DNA of 64,000 nt from Pseudomonas fulva 12-X (GTDB taxonomy: Bacteria > Pseudomonadota > Gammaproteobacteria > Pseudomonadales > Pseudomonadaceae). The stretch is taken from NCBI RefSeq assembly GCF_000213805.1, contig NC_015556.1:3053001-3117000 (forward strand). The letters are read 5' to 3'. The notes beneath the pieces were generated by a model. The model was not told the DNA's origin and searched no databases. It worked only from the letters and a program-made list of their open reading frames with translations. This document shows positions 1 through 8,896 of the stretch, piece after piece (the first letter of the stretch is position 1; the number at the start of each line of letters is the position of its first letter). The position numbers were made by a program, and so were the translations under genes.

Positions 1-1742
1 AACGCATAGAGCACGCCGACGTGGCCGCTGAGCTTCTCGCCCTGGTTGTCGTCTTTGCCGCTGATCTCGTCATCGATGGACACGTCGTACCAATCCTGGC
101 GCAGGCCGAAGGACAGGTTCCAGTTGTCGATTTCGACCAGGTCCTGCAGATACAGACCGGTCTGCTTCTGCCGCCGCAAGGCATCGTTGATCGAACGCAG
201 GGCCGTCAGCTCGCCGTAATCATGCACCGGGTCGAACACATCGATGGGCGCGCCTGCGGTGTCACTCTGGGCGGCGATCTTGTTCTTCGAGTACTGATAA
301 TCCAGGCCGAGCACCAGGGTGTGCTGGGCCGCGCCGGTGGCGAAATCGGCCTGCAGCATGTTGTCGACGATCCAGGCGTGCAGCTGCTCCTGGCCGCCAC
401 TGTAGCCGCGGCGCAGCTGGTTGCCACTGACGTAACCGGAACCCCAGACCTGGCTGTTCGAGACCCTGGCATCCAGGTAACGGAAGTTTTGCCGAGCGCT
501 CCAGGTGTCGTTGAAGCGATGCTCCAGCTCATAACCGAGCATCTGCTGGGTGCGGGTGAACTCGTCGAGCGCCGGGTCGCCCTCGAAGAAGCTGCTCGAG
601 ATGCGCCGCCCATCACGTTTATGCACGGTACCGGAGGCCGGCAGGCTGCCGTGATAGCCGCCATTGGGGTCGTCCTGCAGGTAGGCGTAGAGCGTCAGGA
701 AGGTGTCTTCACTGAGGTTCAGTGCCAGGCTGGGCATCAGCGCATAGCGCGTCTCGGTCACGTGATCGGCCTGGGCATCGGCGTCCTTGGCCAGGCCGAC
801 TACGCGGTAGGCGATGTTCTCGTTCAGCGGCCCGGTGACATCGAACCCGAGGGACTTGCGATTGTTGTTGCCGTAGGACAGGTCCACCCGGCCGGACTGG
901 CTGAACTCCGGTCGCTTGGTGCTGATGGCCGCCAGGCCGCCCGGGTTGCTGCGCCCGTACAGCACCGAAGACGGTCCCTTGAGAATGTCGATGCGCTCGA
1001 TGAAGTACGGGTCGATCTGCAGGCTGCTGTAGGAGCCGGGATCGCCCATGGACTTGAGGCCATCGATGGTGATGTTGTCCACCGAGCCGTCGTTAATGCC
1101 GCGAATCGCCAGGTAGTCGTAGCGGTGAGTGTTGCCGTAGGGGTTGGTCAGCACGCCCGGGCTGTAGCGCATCGCATCGGCGGCAGTGAGCGCGCCCTGG
1201 CGCTCGATCTGCTCGCGGGTGACCACCGACACGCTTTGCGCGGTTTTTGCCAGCGCCTTGCTGGTCTTGGTCGACACGCTGCTGTGGGTGGCGTTGTAGC
1301 CATCCATGCTGCCCAGCGCGTTGCCTAGGGCGAAGGCGCGCACATCGGTGCTCTCCAGTTCCAGCGAGCCGGTGCCACTCTGCGCGGCGACCTCCAGCGA
1401 GTAGCCGCCGTGGCCATCGGCAACCGCCTGCAGGCCGCTGCCCTGCAGCAGGCGCGCGAAGCCCTCGTCGACACCCGCCTCGCCCTGCAGGCCCGGGCTC
1501 TGCTTGCCGGCAGTCAGCTGCGCATCGACCGACAGCAGCACGCCCGCCTCCGCTGCGAAACGGCTTAGCGCCGCCGACAGCGGCCCGGCTGGAATCTGGT
1601 AGCTGTGCGGCGCCTGCTGGTGGCTGCCGGCCTCGGTGGCCTGGGCGTGCACGAACAGCGGCGAACAGGCTGCCAGAGTCAGGGTGGCCAGGCGGATCGA
1701 GCGGCGCAGAGCAAGGGGCGAAAAGCGGAGCGGTGAAGACAT
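1..1742 (-). CDS. TonB-dependent siderophore receptor with N-terminal STN signalling domain (partial, C-terminus outside window)
   Basis: Outer-membrane receptor that imports ferric-siderophore with energy from TonB-ExbB-ExbD and signals to a cognate FecR/sigma pair. About 580 codons are visible, open to the left edge. The start is an ATG with GAGGA about 8 nt upstream. Residues 1-35 form a signal peptide. An STN (secretin/TonB short N-terminal) domain follows, and then a plug domain containing the stretches SVSVVTREQIERQG and VLYGRSNPGG. The first beta-barrel strands come next. The ECF sigma and FecR genes lie immediately upstream on the same strand, which fits a trans-envelope signalling receptor. 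The upstream gap at 1829-1846 holds an AT-rich motif (AAGAATAATTTC) resembling a Fur box or iron-ECF promoter. The siderophore cannot be named from sequence. Confidence 0.92.
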   Translation of the reverse strand, partial: MSSPLRFSPLALRRSIRLATLTLAACSPLFVHAQATEAGSHQQAPHSYQIPAGPLSAALSRFAAEAGVLLSVDAQLTAGKQSPGLQGEAGVDEGFARLLQGSGLQAVADGHGGYSLEVAAQSGTGSLELESTDVRAFALGNALGSMDGYNATHSSVSTKTSKALAKTAQSVSVVTREQIERQGALTAADAMRYSPGVLTNPYGNTHRYDYLAIRGINDGSVDNITIDGLKSMGDPGSYSSLQIDPYFIERIDILKGPSSVLYGRSNPGGLAAISTKRPEFSQSGRVDLSYGNNNRKSLGFDVTGPLNENIAYRVVGLAKDADAQADHVTETRYALMPSLALNLSEDTFLTLYAYLQDDPNGGYHGSLPASGTVHKRDGRRISSSFFEGDPALDEFTRTQQMLGYELEHRFNDTWSARQNFRYLDARVSNSQVWGSGYVSGNQLRRGYSGGQEQLHAWIVDNMLQADFATGAAQHTLVLGLDYQYSKNKIAAQSDTAGAPIDVFDPVHDYGELTALRSINDALRRQKQTGLYLQDLVEIDNWNLSFGLRQDWYDVSIDDEISGKDDNQGEKLSGHVGVLYA

Positions 1743-1857
1743 GCAGCAATCCTCGAGACATCGCCCGCGCAGGGTGCGCAAGGGCCGGATGCAGGGAGGC
1801 CAAGCGAGATCGAAAAAGGGGAACCGCATTCGCAAGAATAATTTCACCGGCGGGCCA

Positions 1858-2805
1858 TCAGCCGGTCAGCGGCTCTACCGTCACCCACCAGGGCAAACGC
1901 CGATTGACGCGGATCGGCAGGCTGTCGGCCAGGGCGTCGAGAATGCGCCCGGTGTCGCCCAACGGATAGGCGCCGACCAGGCGCAGATCGGCCACCCTCG
2001 GATCGCAGCCCAAGTAACCGGACACGTAGTCGGCCAGCTCGGCGATGAAATCGCCCAGGCGCCGGTCATCAGCCAGCAACATACCGCGGCTCCAGGCCTG
2101 GCGTGCCGGGTCCGCCGGCTCACTGGTTGAGATCGCATCAGCGCTGAAGCGCACCTGCTGACCGGCCTTCAGCACCTGGGCGCCGCGAGCGCTGGACGGC
2201 TCGATGCACACAGCCCCGGCGAACACGCTGAGCTGGGTGAAACCCTCGCCTTCGCGCACGCTGAACCGCGTACCGAGCGCCTGCAGACGACCGTGCCGGG
2301 TGTCGAGCAGCAACGGGCGTGGGTCCTTGGCGGTGTCGAGCAGGATCTCGCCCTGCAGCAGCCGCAACAAGCGGGTCGAGGTGCTGTAATCGATGTCCAC
2401 GGCGGTGCGGCTGCCCAACCAGAGTTGGCTGCCATCGGCCAGGCGCAGATCCCGGATTTCCCCGGTGCCGGTACGCTCGCTGGCCAACCAGCTGCGCCAG
2501 GGCCGGCCCTGCCCAGCTGCTGCCAACAACCCAGCGCCACCCAGCACGGCGAGCAGCCCGAGCACCTGCCGCCGGTTGCGCCCTTGATGGCGCAAGGCCT
2601 GGGCCGCGGCGCGGCGGTGAGTATCGGCCGGCAGCCTGGCGAACTGGCTGCTGATCGCCTCCACCCGCTGCCAGGCCGCCGCATGTTCGGGCCGAGCCGC
2701 CAGCCATTGCTGCCAGGCACGCTGCTGCTGGGCGCTGACTGGCGGATCGGCCAGCACCGCGAACCACTCGGCAGCCTGCTGCAAGGCAGCGTGATCGGGC
2801 GCCAC
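1858..2805 (-). CDS. FecR-family anti-sigma factor / signal transducer
   Basis: Inner-membrane regulator that relays siderophore occupancy of the TonB receptor to the ECF sigma factor encoded just upstream. It has 315 aa. An N-terminal cytoplasmic DUF4880-type region (about residues 8-60, with EWF and RPEHAAAW stretches) precedes a single membrane segment near residues 80-98. A periplasmic FecR domain (about 110-205) and a C-terminal secretin-like region (about 240-315) follow. The start is GTG, placed 3 nt after the sigma-factor stop codon, with a GAGG sequence inside the end of the sigma gene, so the two are translationally coupled. FecR family membership is clear; the ligand system is inferred from neighbours. 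Confidence 0.9.
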   Translation of the reverse strand: MAPDHAALQQAAEWFAVLADPPVSAQQQRAWQQWLAARPEHAAAWQRVEAISSQFARLPADTHRRAAAQALRHQGRNRRQVLGLLAVLGGAGLLAAAGQGRPWRSWLASERTGTGEIRDLRLADGSQLWLGSRTAVDIDYSTSTRLLRLLQGEILLDTAKDPRPLLLDTRHGRLQALGTRFSVREGEGFTQLSVFAGAVCIEPSSARGAQVLKAGQQVRFSADAISTSEPADPARQAWSRGMLLADDRRLGDFIAELADYVSGYLGCDPRVADLRLVGAYPLGDTGRILDALADSLPIRVNRRLPWWVTVEPLTG

Positions 2806-2808
2806 GGC

Positions 2809-3315
2809 TCAACCCTCGGCTAACAGCAGGCACTGCAGCATGGCCTGGGCCATGTACTTCTTGACCATGCGCTCGGACACCTGCAGCCGCGTGGCGATGG
2901 CTGCGTAGGTCAGACCGTCGAGCTGGGAAAGCAGGAACGCCTCGCGCACCTTGGCAGGCAGGCGCAGCAACATGGCATCGATGGCCAACAGGGTTTCGAT
3001 GATCAGTTCGGTGGTTTCCGGCGACGGTGCCTGCGGCTCCGGCTGCAGGGCCAGGGCTTCGAGGTAGGCGCGTTCGATCGCCTGGCGACGCCAGTGGTTG
3101 ACCAGCAGCGAATGGGCGATGGTCGAGAGATAAGCCCGCGGCTCACGCAGCGAGGGCACTTCACGGTGCTTGGCGAGCAGGCGCACGAAGGTGTCCTGAG
3201 CCAGATCCGCGGCGTTCTCCGCACAGCCCATGCGTTTGCGCAGCCAGCCGTTCAGCCAGCCGCTGTGCTCGAGATACAGCTGCTGCAAGGACTGTTGGGG
3301 GGAAGCGAACGACAT
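2809..3315 (-). CDS. FecI-like ECF RNA polymerase sigma factor
   Basis: Iron-starvation (FecI group) sigma-70 factor expected to transcribe the TonB receptor gene downstream. It has 168 aa from the chosen start MSFASPQQ; weaker in-frame starts lie 11 and 4 codons upstream. Region 2 includes DLAQDTFVRLL and AYLSTIAHSLLVNHWRR. Region 4 carries the helix-turn-helix LTYAAIATRLQVSERMVKKY. The gene heads the sigma/FecR/receptor cluster, with a candidate Fur box 35-52 bp upstream of the start, so iron repression through Fur is likely. Confidence 0.93.
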   Translation of the reverse strand: MSFASPQQSLQQLYLEHSGWLNGWLRKRMGCAENAADLAQDTFVRLLAKHREVPSLREPRAYLSTIAHSLLVNHWRRQAIERAYLEALALQPEPQAPSPETTELIIETLLAIDAMLLRLPAKVREAFLLSQLDGLTYAAIATRLQVSERMVKKYMAQAMLQCLLLAEG

Positions 3316-3349
3316 CGAGCACACCATCACCGTGCGGGGATAACGCACG

Positions 3350-3367
3350 AATGGTAATGCTTCTCAG
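3350..3367. promoter_or_regulatory. candidate Fur box upstream of the ECF sigma gene
   Basis: AATGGTAATGCTTCTCAG matches the inverted-repeat Fur pattern AATGAGAATGATTCTCAT at 14 of 18 positions by eye. It lies 35-52 bp upstream of the sigma-factor start, where repression of an iron-starvation sigma gene would be expected. No binding evidence; a pattern match only. Confidence 0.5.
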
Positions 3368-3419
3368 AAACAAATTACAGGTATTCCTAACTCTGCCAGC
3401 GTGGGGCCTCTGGCACCAC

Positions 3420-4019
3420 TCAGAGGCTGATCGGCCGGCGGCCTGCCAGGGCGTGGGCCAGAGTGCCACCATCGACCAGCTCCAGCTCGCCACCCAGCGG
3501 CATGCCATGGGCGATGCGCGAGGCGACCATGCCCTTGCCGGCCAGCAGCTGGGCGATGTAATGAGCCGTCGCTTCACCCTCCACCGTCGGGTTGGTGGCC
3601 AGAATCACTTCACTGAACTGCCCCGCCTCGATGCGTGCCAGCAGTTCGGGAATGCCGATGGCCTCCGGCCCCAGGCCATCGAGGGGCGACAGGTGGCCCT
3701 TGAGCACGAAGTAACGACCGCGAAAACCGGTGTGCTCGACGGCATACACGTCCATCGGCCCTTCCACCACGCACAGCAGGCTGTCGTCGCGGCGCGGGTC
3801 TTCGCAAATCTGGCAAAGCTCGCTCTCGCTCAGGCTGCGGCACGACTTGCAATAACCCACGCCCTCCATCGCCTGGCTCAGTGCCTGGGCCAGCCGCTGA
3901 GCACCATTACGGTCGCGCTCGAGCAATTGCAGCGCCATGCGCTGGGCGGTCTTCTGGCCGACACCGGGCAGAATGCGCAGCGATTCGATCAGTTGGCGGA
4001 TCAGGGGGCTGAAGCTCAT
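3420..4019 (-). CDS. recR: recombination mediator RecR
   Basis: RecR acts with RecF and RecO to load RecA on SSB-coated single-stranded gaps. It has 199 aa from [10 protein letters not shown], the family's usual length; an upstream in-frame extension has no family similarity. A helix-hairpin-helix occupies about residues 10-50 ([13 protein letters not shown]). A four-cysteine zinc motif is at C57, C60, C69 and C72. The Toprim domain spans about 80-175 ([20 protein letters not shown]). It is the last gene of the dnaX-ybaB-recR operon, a very conserved order in proteobacteria. Confidence 0.97.
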   Translation of the reverse strand: MSFSPLIRQLIESLRILPGVGQKTAQRMALQLLERDRNGAQRLAQALSQAMEGVGYCKSCRSLSESELCQICEDPRRDDSLLCVVEGPMDVYAVEHTGFRGRYFVLKGHLSPLDGLGPEAIGIPELLARIEAGQFSEVILATNPTVEGEATAHYIAQLLAGKGMVASRIAHGMPLGGELELVDGGTLAHALAGRRPISL

Positions 4020-4102
4020 GGGGCGAGTGCTCGAAGAGGGTGAAGCGAGAGGAAATGAAAAGTGAAACGCTGCTAAGAATGCTGCAAATCGTAGACCGCA
4101 GC

Positions 4103-4157
4103 CGCGTAGGATGGGTGAAACCCATCGACGATTGATGGGTTTCACCCATCCTACGCG
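4103..4157. repeat. perfect 24-bp inverted repeat with 7-bp loop (REP-like palindrome)
   Basis: The arm CGCGTAGGATGGGTGAAACC (continuing to 4126) is repeated exactly in inverted orientation at 4134-4157 around a 7-bp loop. It lies between recR and ybaB and would form a strong RNA hairpin within the dnaX-ybaB-recR transcript. Its intergenic position and perfect symmetry fit a dispersed palindromic repeat rather than a terminator, since no T-tract follows on either side. Confidence 0.8.
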
Positions 4158-4192
4158 GTCCGGCGCATCCTAAGGGGCGGACCATACCCATA

Positions 4193-4215
4193 TCGCGGGC
4201 ATGGCCCGCTCCCAC
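4193..4215. repeat. Pseudomonas REP singlet
   Basis: TCGCGGGCATGGCCCGCTCC plus CAC, an imperfect palindrome typical of Pseudomonas extragenic REP sequences. The identical 23-mer recurs, in both orientations, at 11616-11638 and 11746-11768. Confidence 0.8.
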
Positions 4216-4227
4216 GTAGAAGCGGAC

Positions 4228-4554
4228 TTAGAACGGCATCTTGAAGCCGGGCGGCAGCTGCATACCCGCCGTCATGCCAGACATCTTGTCCTGGCTGTTG
4301 GCTTCGATCTTGCGCACGGCGTCGTTGACGGCGGCGGCGATCAGGTCTTCGAGGATTTCCTTGTCTTCCTGCATCAGGCTGTCGTCGAGGCTGACGCGCT
4401 TGACATCGTGGCGACCGGTCATCACCACGCTGACCAGGCCGGCGCCGGACTGGCCGGTAACCTCGGCGTTGGCCAGCTCTTCCTGCATCTTCTGCATCTT
4501 TTCCTGCATCTGCTGCGCCTGCTTCATCAGGCCGGCCATGCCACCTTTCATCAT
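4228..4554 (-). CDS. ybaB: YbaB/EbfC nucleoid-associated protein
   Basis: Small DNA-binding nucleoid-associated protein of the YbaB/EbfC family, which acts as a dimer. It has 108 aa. The N-terminal half is a long Met/Gln-rich helix ([18 protein letters not shown]) and the C-terminus ends LPPGFKMPF, as in pseudomonad members. It is encoded between dnaX and recR, 17 bp after dnaX. Co-expression with replication and recombination genes is universal for this family, but its exact role is not defined. Confidence 0.95.
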   Translation of the reverse strand: MMKGGMAGLMKQAQQMQEKMQKMQEELANAEVTGQSGAGLVSVVMTGRHDVKRVSLDDSLMQEDKEILEDLIAAAVNDAVRKIEANSQDKMSGMTAGMQLPPGFKMPF

Positions 4555-4571
4555 GATGTTGTCCTCGGTAG

Positions 4572-6692
4572 TCAGGGATTAACGACGTTATCGACGGGTT
4601 CGATACTGCCCGCACGCACGGAGGCGGCGAACTGGGAAATCATTTGCTGCACCAGCGGATCGTTCTGGATCGACGCCTCGGCCTCACGCTGGCGATTGGC
4701 GCGCTTGCGGGCGGCGGCCTGGGCCGGGGTTTCCTGCTCGGGCTTGATCAGCTCGATGCTCAGCTGCAGCTCGCGGCCATGGTAGGCGTTAAGCGCATCA
4801 TTCAGCCGGCGCTGCTGGGTGGCGTTGAACAGTGCACTGTGACCGGGGTCCAGGTGCAAGAGCCACTTGTCGCCTTCGGCGGCAATCAACGTGCAATTGG
4901 CGGCGATGCTGCCGGTCATGCCGCTCAGGCCGAGCTTGGGGAAAATTTCCAGCCACTCGGCGGCCAAACCCGTGGCTGGCATCGCGGCCGGCTCCGGCTC
5001 TGGTTCGGCTTGGGGCTGATCATCGCCGAGCGCATCGGCGAAATCGTAATCCAGGTTGTCGACGTCCATCGCCACGTAGTCGTAGTCGCCGGGTGGCGGC
5101 TCGTCATCGCTGTCCGGCGGGTTGAGGTCGCTGGTGTCGATAACCGGTACCTCGGCCAGCTCCGGAACGGGCAGCTCGGCGACAGGTTCGGGCTGCGGCT
5201 CGGCTACGGCGGCAGGCTGTTGCGGCGCGGGTGCTGCGGCGACCGGCTCGGGGGACGGCGCAGGCGCATGTACTGGTGCTGGCGCTTCGCTGACCGGCGC
5301 GACGGGAGCCGCGGGCTCGGCTGCGGCGGGCAGCTCTTCCCACGGCGGCGTGACGGCCGGTACCGTGGCAACGGGTGCAGCCACTGCGGGCGCAACGACA
5401 ACTGGCGCAGCGGGCGGCTCGACAGCGGCCGGCGACGGCTGGCTGGGCGCGACTGCTTGAACTGGCGCGGCTGGTTCCTGAGGCGCAGCGCTGGCAATGG
5501 CTGGCGACGCAGCAAGTGCTGCGTCGGCCACCGGGGTTACCTGGGGATCAGCCTTGGCCTGGCTGATCCCCAGTGGCTTTAGCGCCACCTTCGGGGCATC
5601 GCCCTCGCCGGCCGGCCTGAATGCCAGCATGCGTAGCAGCACCATCTCGAAGCCGCTACGCGGGTCCGGCGCCAGCGGCAGGTCGCGGCGGCCGATCAGG
5701 CCCATCTGGTAATAGAACTGTACGTCTTCGGCGGGCAGCGCCTGGGCCAGGCCCAGCACGCGTTCGCGGTCGCCCTGGCCATTGTCCACCGCATCAGGCA
5801 GCGCCTGGGCGATGGCCACGCGGTGCAGCACGTTGAGCATCTCGGCCAGCACGCCACTCCAGTCCGGCCCCTGCTCGGCGAGCTGACGCACCGCTTCGAT
5901 CAGGCCGCGGGCGTCGCCTTCGATCAGCGCATGCAGCACGCCATACACCTGACCGTGGTCGAGGGTGCCGAGCATGGAACGCACGTCCGCCGCCAGCACC
6001 TTGCCCTCGCCAAAGGCGATGGCCTGGTCGGTGAGGCTCATGGCGTCGCGCATCGAGCCGTCGGCAGCGCGGCCGAGCAGCCACAGTGCGTCGTCCTCGA
6101 AGGGAATGTTTTCGGCGCCCAGTACATGGCTCAGGTGCTCGACCACGCGCTCGGGCGGCATGTTCTTCAGGGAGAACTGCAGGCAGCGCGACAGCACGGT
6201 GACCGGCAGCTTCTGCGGGTCGGTGGTGGCGAGCAGGAACTTGACGTGGGGCGGGGGCTCTTCGAGCGTCTTGAGCAGCGCGTTGAAGGAGCTGGTGGAC
6301 AGCATGTGCACTTCGTCGATCAGGTAGACCTTGAAGCGCCCACGGCTGGGCGAGTACTGCACGTTGTCGAGCAGCTCGCGGGTGTCCTCCACCTTCGTGC
6401 GGCTGGCGGCGTCCACTTCGATCAGATCGACGAAGCGCCCCTCATCGATCTCCCGGCACACCGAACAGGTGCCGCAGGGCGTGGAGCTGATTCCGGTTTC
6501 ACAGTTCAGGCACTTGGCGATGATGCGCGCGATGGTGGTCTTGCCCACCCCGCGGGTGCCGGTGAACAGGTAGGCATGGTGCAGGCGCTGGCTGTCGAGG
6601 GCGTTGATCAGCGCTTTCAGCACATGGGTCTGCCCGACCATCTCGCGAAACGAACGCGGGCGCCATTTGCGTGCAAGAACCTGATAACTCAT
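4572..6692 (-). CDS. dnaX: DNA polymerase III subunits gamma/tau
   Basis: Clamp-loader ATPase that also couples core polymerases and helicase at the fork. It has 706 aa. The AAA+ N-terminus has Walker [10 protein letters not shown] (residues 45-53), zinc-binding cysteines at 64, 73, 76 and 79, a Walker B stretch YLIDEVHML and the sensor LSRC. A Pro/Ala/Glu-rich linker of about 170 residues (roughly 375-550) precedes the conserved tau C-terminal domain ending [17 protein letters not shown] see no run of six A followed by G that would serve as the E. coli-type slippery site, so a frameshifted gamma form is not supported here. Confidence 0.97.
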   Translation of the reverse strand: MSYQVLARKWRPRSFREMVGQTHVLKALINALDSQRLHHAYLFTGTRGVGKTTIARIIAKCLNCETGISSTPCGTCSVCREIDEGRFVDLIEVDAASRTKVEDTRELLDNVQYSPSRGRFKVYLIDEVHMLSTSSFNALLKTLEEPPPHVKFLLATTDPQKLPVTVLSRCLQFSLKNMPPERVVEHLSHVLGAENIPFEDDALWLLGRAADGSMRDAMSLTDQAIAFGEGKVLAADVRSMLGTLDHGQVYGVLHALIEGDARGLIEAVRQLAEQGPDWSGVLAEMLNVLHRVAIAQALPDAVDNGQGDRERVLGLAQALPAEDVQFYYQMGLIGRRDLPLAPDPRSGFEMVLLRMLAFRPAGEGDAPKVALKPLGISQAKADPQVTPVADAALAASPAIASAAPQEPAAPVQAVAPSQPSPAAVEPPAAPVVVAPAVAAPVATVPAVTPPWEELPAAAEPAAPVAPVSEAPAPVHAPAPSPEPVAAAPAPQQPAAVAEPQPEPVAELPVPELAEVPVIDTSDLNPPDSDDEPPPGDYDYVAMDVDNLDYDFADALGDDQPQAEPEPEPAAMPATGLAAEWLEIFPKLGLSGMTGSIAANCTLIAAEGDKWLLHLDPGHSALFNATQQRRLNDALNAYHGRELQLSIELIKPEQETPAQAAARKRANRQREAEASIQNDPLVQQMISQFAASVRAGSIEPVDNVVNP

Positions 6693-7266
6693 TGAAAACC
6701 GTCGCCAGAGGAAAGCAAAAGAGCGCTAATGCTAGCTCAAGTCGGCCTGTCAGTGCGACGCCGATCAGCGCACATAAAAAGATCGAATCAGGGCTGGCTA
6801 ATTTTTATACAGCGGCGTATAGTCCGCCCCGTTCGTACCACGCTGCAAGTCATCCGGCCCCTGGGCCTTCCCGATGGTTTCCTGGCAATCGGCATCCAAT
6901 CGATGCACGCATAGCTGCCAAGACCCCCTCCGCTGACTGATCTGGCCGTCTCGCTCATGCGCTGACCTCGCCAGTCTTCCGAAGTACAGACCCGCTCCAG
7001 CAAACCGTTGAAGAATCCGCTGCGCTGCCATTGCTGCGCTGAAGCCAGGCTTATTCAAAGTGCTCGTTTACCGCACTTTCTCGCCAGTCTTCGCCTCGCA
7101 CCGACCGCCTCGCTCAGGTTTTCAACGCTCCGCTGGTTCCCCTTATAAAGGTGGAACTTAAAAGCGCGCAGCTCGCTCCGATAACCAATCCCGTTGGCAT
7201 AAGCCCGCGACCGGAGCCCTATTTTTATGGCGCGAATATGCGCCTGCAGTAAGGAAACACCCGAAT
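6693..7266. other. 574-bp gap upstream of dnaX without a convincing gene
   Basis: This stretch separates dnaX (minus) from a small plus-strand gene. On the minus strand a weak reading frame with TTG starts only (about 6790-7058) shows no family I recognise and may be a decayed gene. A 13-bp direct repeat, CTCGCCAGTCTTC, occurs at 6967-6979 and 7080-7092. AT-rich tracts near 6775-6830 and 7205-7230 could carry promoters for the two flanking genes. No tRNA or 4.5S RNA signature was found. Confidence 0.5.
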
Positions 7267-7488
7267 ATGAATACCAATCAACAAATCCAGACCGCTATCC
7301 ATACCCTGTCCAATGCTTTCGCCCCGCTGGCCTGCCATATTCTGGCGCCGCGCAAGGGCAGCTTCAGCTTCACCGTGGTGGACCACACCGGCGTCGCTCA
7401 GCACACCCAGCGCCTCTATCCCGGTCAGTACAACGCCGACACCCTGCCGGGGGTCATCGAGCGTACGCGCCAGGCACTGCGTCGCTGA
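7267..7488 (+). CDS. small conserved hypothetical protein, possibly DUF3509-related
   Basis: A 73-aa soluble protein of unknown function. An ATG follows AAGGAA at about 12 nt. The layout (FAPLACHI, P.KGSFSFTVVD, then a basic helix with ERTRQAL) parallels the next gene (FAPLRATF, P.GSVVLSLID, DIRLEL), suggesting the two are distant tandem paralogues. No signal peptide or membrane segment is seen. Function not assignable. Confidence 0.65.
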   Translation: MNTNQQIQTAIHTLSNAFAPLACHILAPRKGSFSFTVVDHTGVAQHTQRLYPGQYNADTLPGVIERTRQALRR

Positions 7489-7603
7489 TCATCGAGATAA
7501 AAGCGAAAATTTTCGAACATAAGCGAACGAAAACGCGCCCATCGTCGAACTAAATGATTTTCAGTCACTCATAGGGGTTCCTACGTAAAACTGGAGTTCG
7601 TCA

Positions 7604-7891
7604 ATGGAAAATGGTCATCGACAGCTTGTCGAGAAGCTATTCGCCCCACTACGTGCCACCTTCAGTCGGCCTCGCCCGGACGGTAGCGTCGTTCTCTCCC
7701 TGATCGATGAAGCGGACACCACCGCCTACAGCCGGGTCTTGCAGAAACTGCAGATCAACGACTCGAACGCTTTCAATCAAAGTCTCGAAGACATCCGCCT
7801 GGAGCTGGCTGTCAGAGCCGGCAACATCCCGGCCGAGATGCGCAAAGTGCTCAAGGAGCAGGACAGCATCATCAGCTACCACCACGCCTGA
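7604..7891 (+). CDS. DUF3509-like hypothetical protein
   Basis: A 95-aa soluble protein resembling the Pseudomonas-restricted DUF3509 family from memory; no biochemical function is known. It contains RPRPDGSVVLSLID and a C-terminal helix EMRKVLKEQDSII. It starts with ATG after CTGGAG and ends just before a strong hairpin terminator, so it is the end of its transcript. It may share ancestry with the gene at 7267-7488. Confidence 0.75.
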   Translation: MENGHRQLVEKLFAPLRATFSRPRPDGSVVLSLIDEADTTAYSRVLQKLQINDSNAFNQSLEDIRLELAVRAGNIPAEMRKVLKEQDSIISYHHA

Positions 7892-7905
7892 TCGCCGTCC
7901 CAACC

Positions 7906-7937
7906 GAAGCCCCGCAGCCCACAAGGCGCGGGGCTTC
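7906..7937 (+). terminator. rho-independent terminator
   Basis: GAAGCCCCGC and GCGGGGCTTC form a 10-bp stem, followed by GTCGTTT. It ends the small plus-strand transcript and could also work for the convergent gene at 7951-8526. Confidence 0.8.
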
Positions 7938-7950
7938 GTCGTTTCCAGGG

Positions 7951-8526
7951 TTAGCCTGGCGTGAAGCGGTAATGCCCCGTGACGGGAAAGCGAAACAGGA
8001 TGGCCTCCTCCCGCGTTCCGGCGCCGATGTTGTGCAGGATCAGTGGCTCGCCCGCCGAGGACAGCCGGTCGGACACGATGCCGATATGGGTCTGGCCGCG
8101 GCCCAGATCCCAGGTGACGATATCGCCGGCTCGGTAATCGCCGGCTTCGCGACCTATCTGCAGCGCCATGCCCTGGCGCTTGAACCAGGTCATCAGATTG
8201 GGAACGCGGCGGTGGTCGATGTTGGGATCCGGGCGCTTGAGTCCCCACTGCTTCGGGTATGCGGAAAAATTCGCCGCCATGTCTTCGTGTACCGCCTTCT
8301 GCAAATCCAGGCCCTGCAGGCGCAGGGCGCGGATCACCACATCGGTGCACACGCCGGTCTCTATCGGCACGTCGCCGCCGGGATAGGCGAGGCGCCGGTA
8401 GGCGGAGTCGTAGGACAAAGTCACGCCCACCTGCTCGCGCGCACCGCTCACCAGCGCTGCCGGCTCGATGGCGGCCACCTGCAGGCTCAGCAGACAGCTC
8501 AGCAACAACAATCCGGATCTCAGCAC
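7951..8526 (-). CDS. DUF1287 family secreted protein (YijF-like)
   Basis: A 191-aa protein with an N-terminal signal peptide (LLLLSCLLSLQVAA, residues 5-18) and a DUF1287 domain. The domain has NlpC/P60-like papain features: a cysteine in TGVCTDVVIRAL and a histidine in GRGQTHIGIVSD. A cell-wall hydrolase activity is plausible from this fold but unproven. It starts with GTG, with a perfect AGGAGG 6 nt upstream; no better start exists. It stands alone, convergent with the small genes on its left. Confidence 0.88.
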   Translation of the reverse strand: MLRSGLLLLSCLLSLQVAAIEPAALVSGAREQVGVTLSYDSAYRRLAYPGGDVPIETGVCTDVVIRALRLQGLDLQKAVHEDMAANFSAYPKQWGLKRPDPNIDHRRVPNLMTWFKRQGMALQIGREAGDYRAGDIVTWDLGRGQTHIGIVSDRLSSAGEPLILHNIGAGTREEAILFRFPVTGHYRFTPG

Positions 8527-8701
8527 TCCACGCCTCCTTTCATCGCGAAACCGTTCGACACGCTCTCTTCTTTATCCGGTAATTTTTTGCGACAGTATGG
8601 CTGGGCACGGTTGAAGCCTTATTGGGATGCCCCCATCACTAAACAGCGTCGTCATGCAGGGATGCCAGTCGCAATGCGCCCCACCTGATGAGGAGACCAC
8701 C

Positions 8702-8878
8702 ATGAGTAGCACCGACAAGCAGCAGTCACCGCAGTCCGATACGTCATGTGAGCTCGCCCACGGCGCGCTGATCGACCCCAACGGTCGTGAAATTCCAATT
8801 ACCGAAAGCATGATCCAGCAGGCCTGCAACGAGCTCGACAACGGCACCGCGGCCGAACGCAAAGATCCGTCTCACTGA
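8702..8878 (+). CDS. small conserved hypothetical protein (58 aa)
   Basis: A 58-aa acidic protein. The start MSSTDKQQ follows a good TGAGGAG ribosome-binding site; a longer in-frame reading would begin at 8627 without one. It contains PNGREIPITESMIQQACNEL, a regular helix-forming sequence. No cysteines, membrane segment or known domain recognised. It is convergent with pdxB, 18 bp away. Confidence 0.7.
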   Translation: MSSTDKQQSPQSDTSCELAHGALIDPNGREIPITESMIQQACNELDNGTAAERKDPSH

Positions 8879-8896
8879 CCGTTCAGCTGCGCATCG

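Noticed and set aside
4572..6692. Programmed frameshift in dnaX giving a gamma subunit
   Set aside because: No A6G-type slippery heptamer was seen in the reading frame.
6693..7266. 4.5S (SRP) RNA or tRNA in the gap before dnaX
   Set aside because: The conserved GGTCAGGTCCGGAAGGAAGC core is absent on both strands and no cloverleaf pattern was found.
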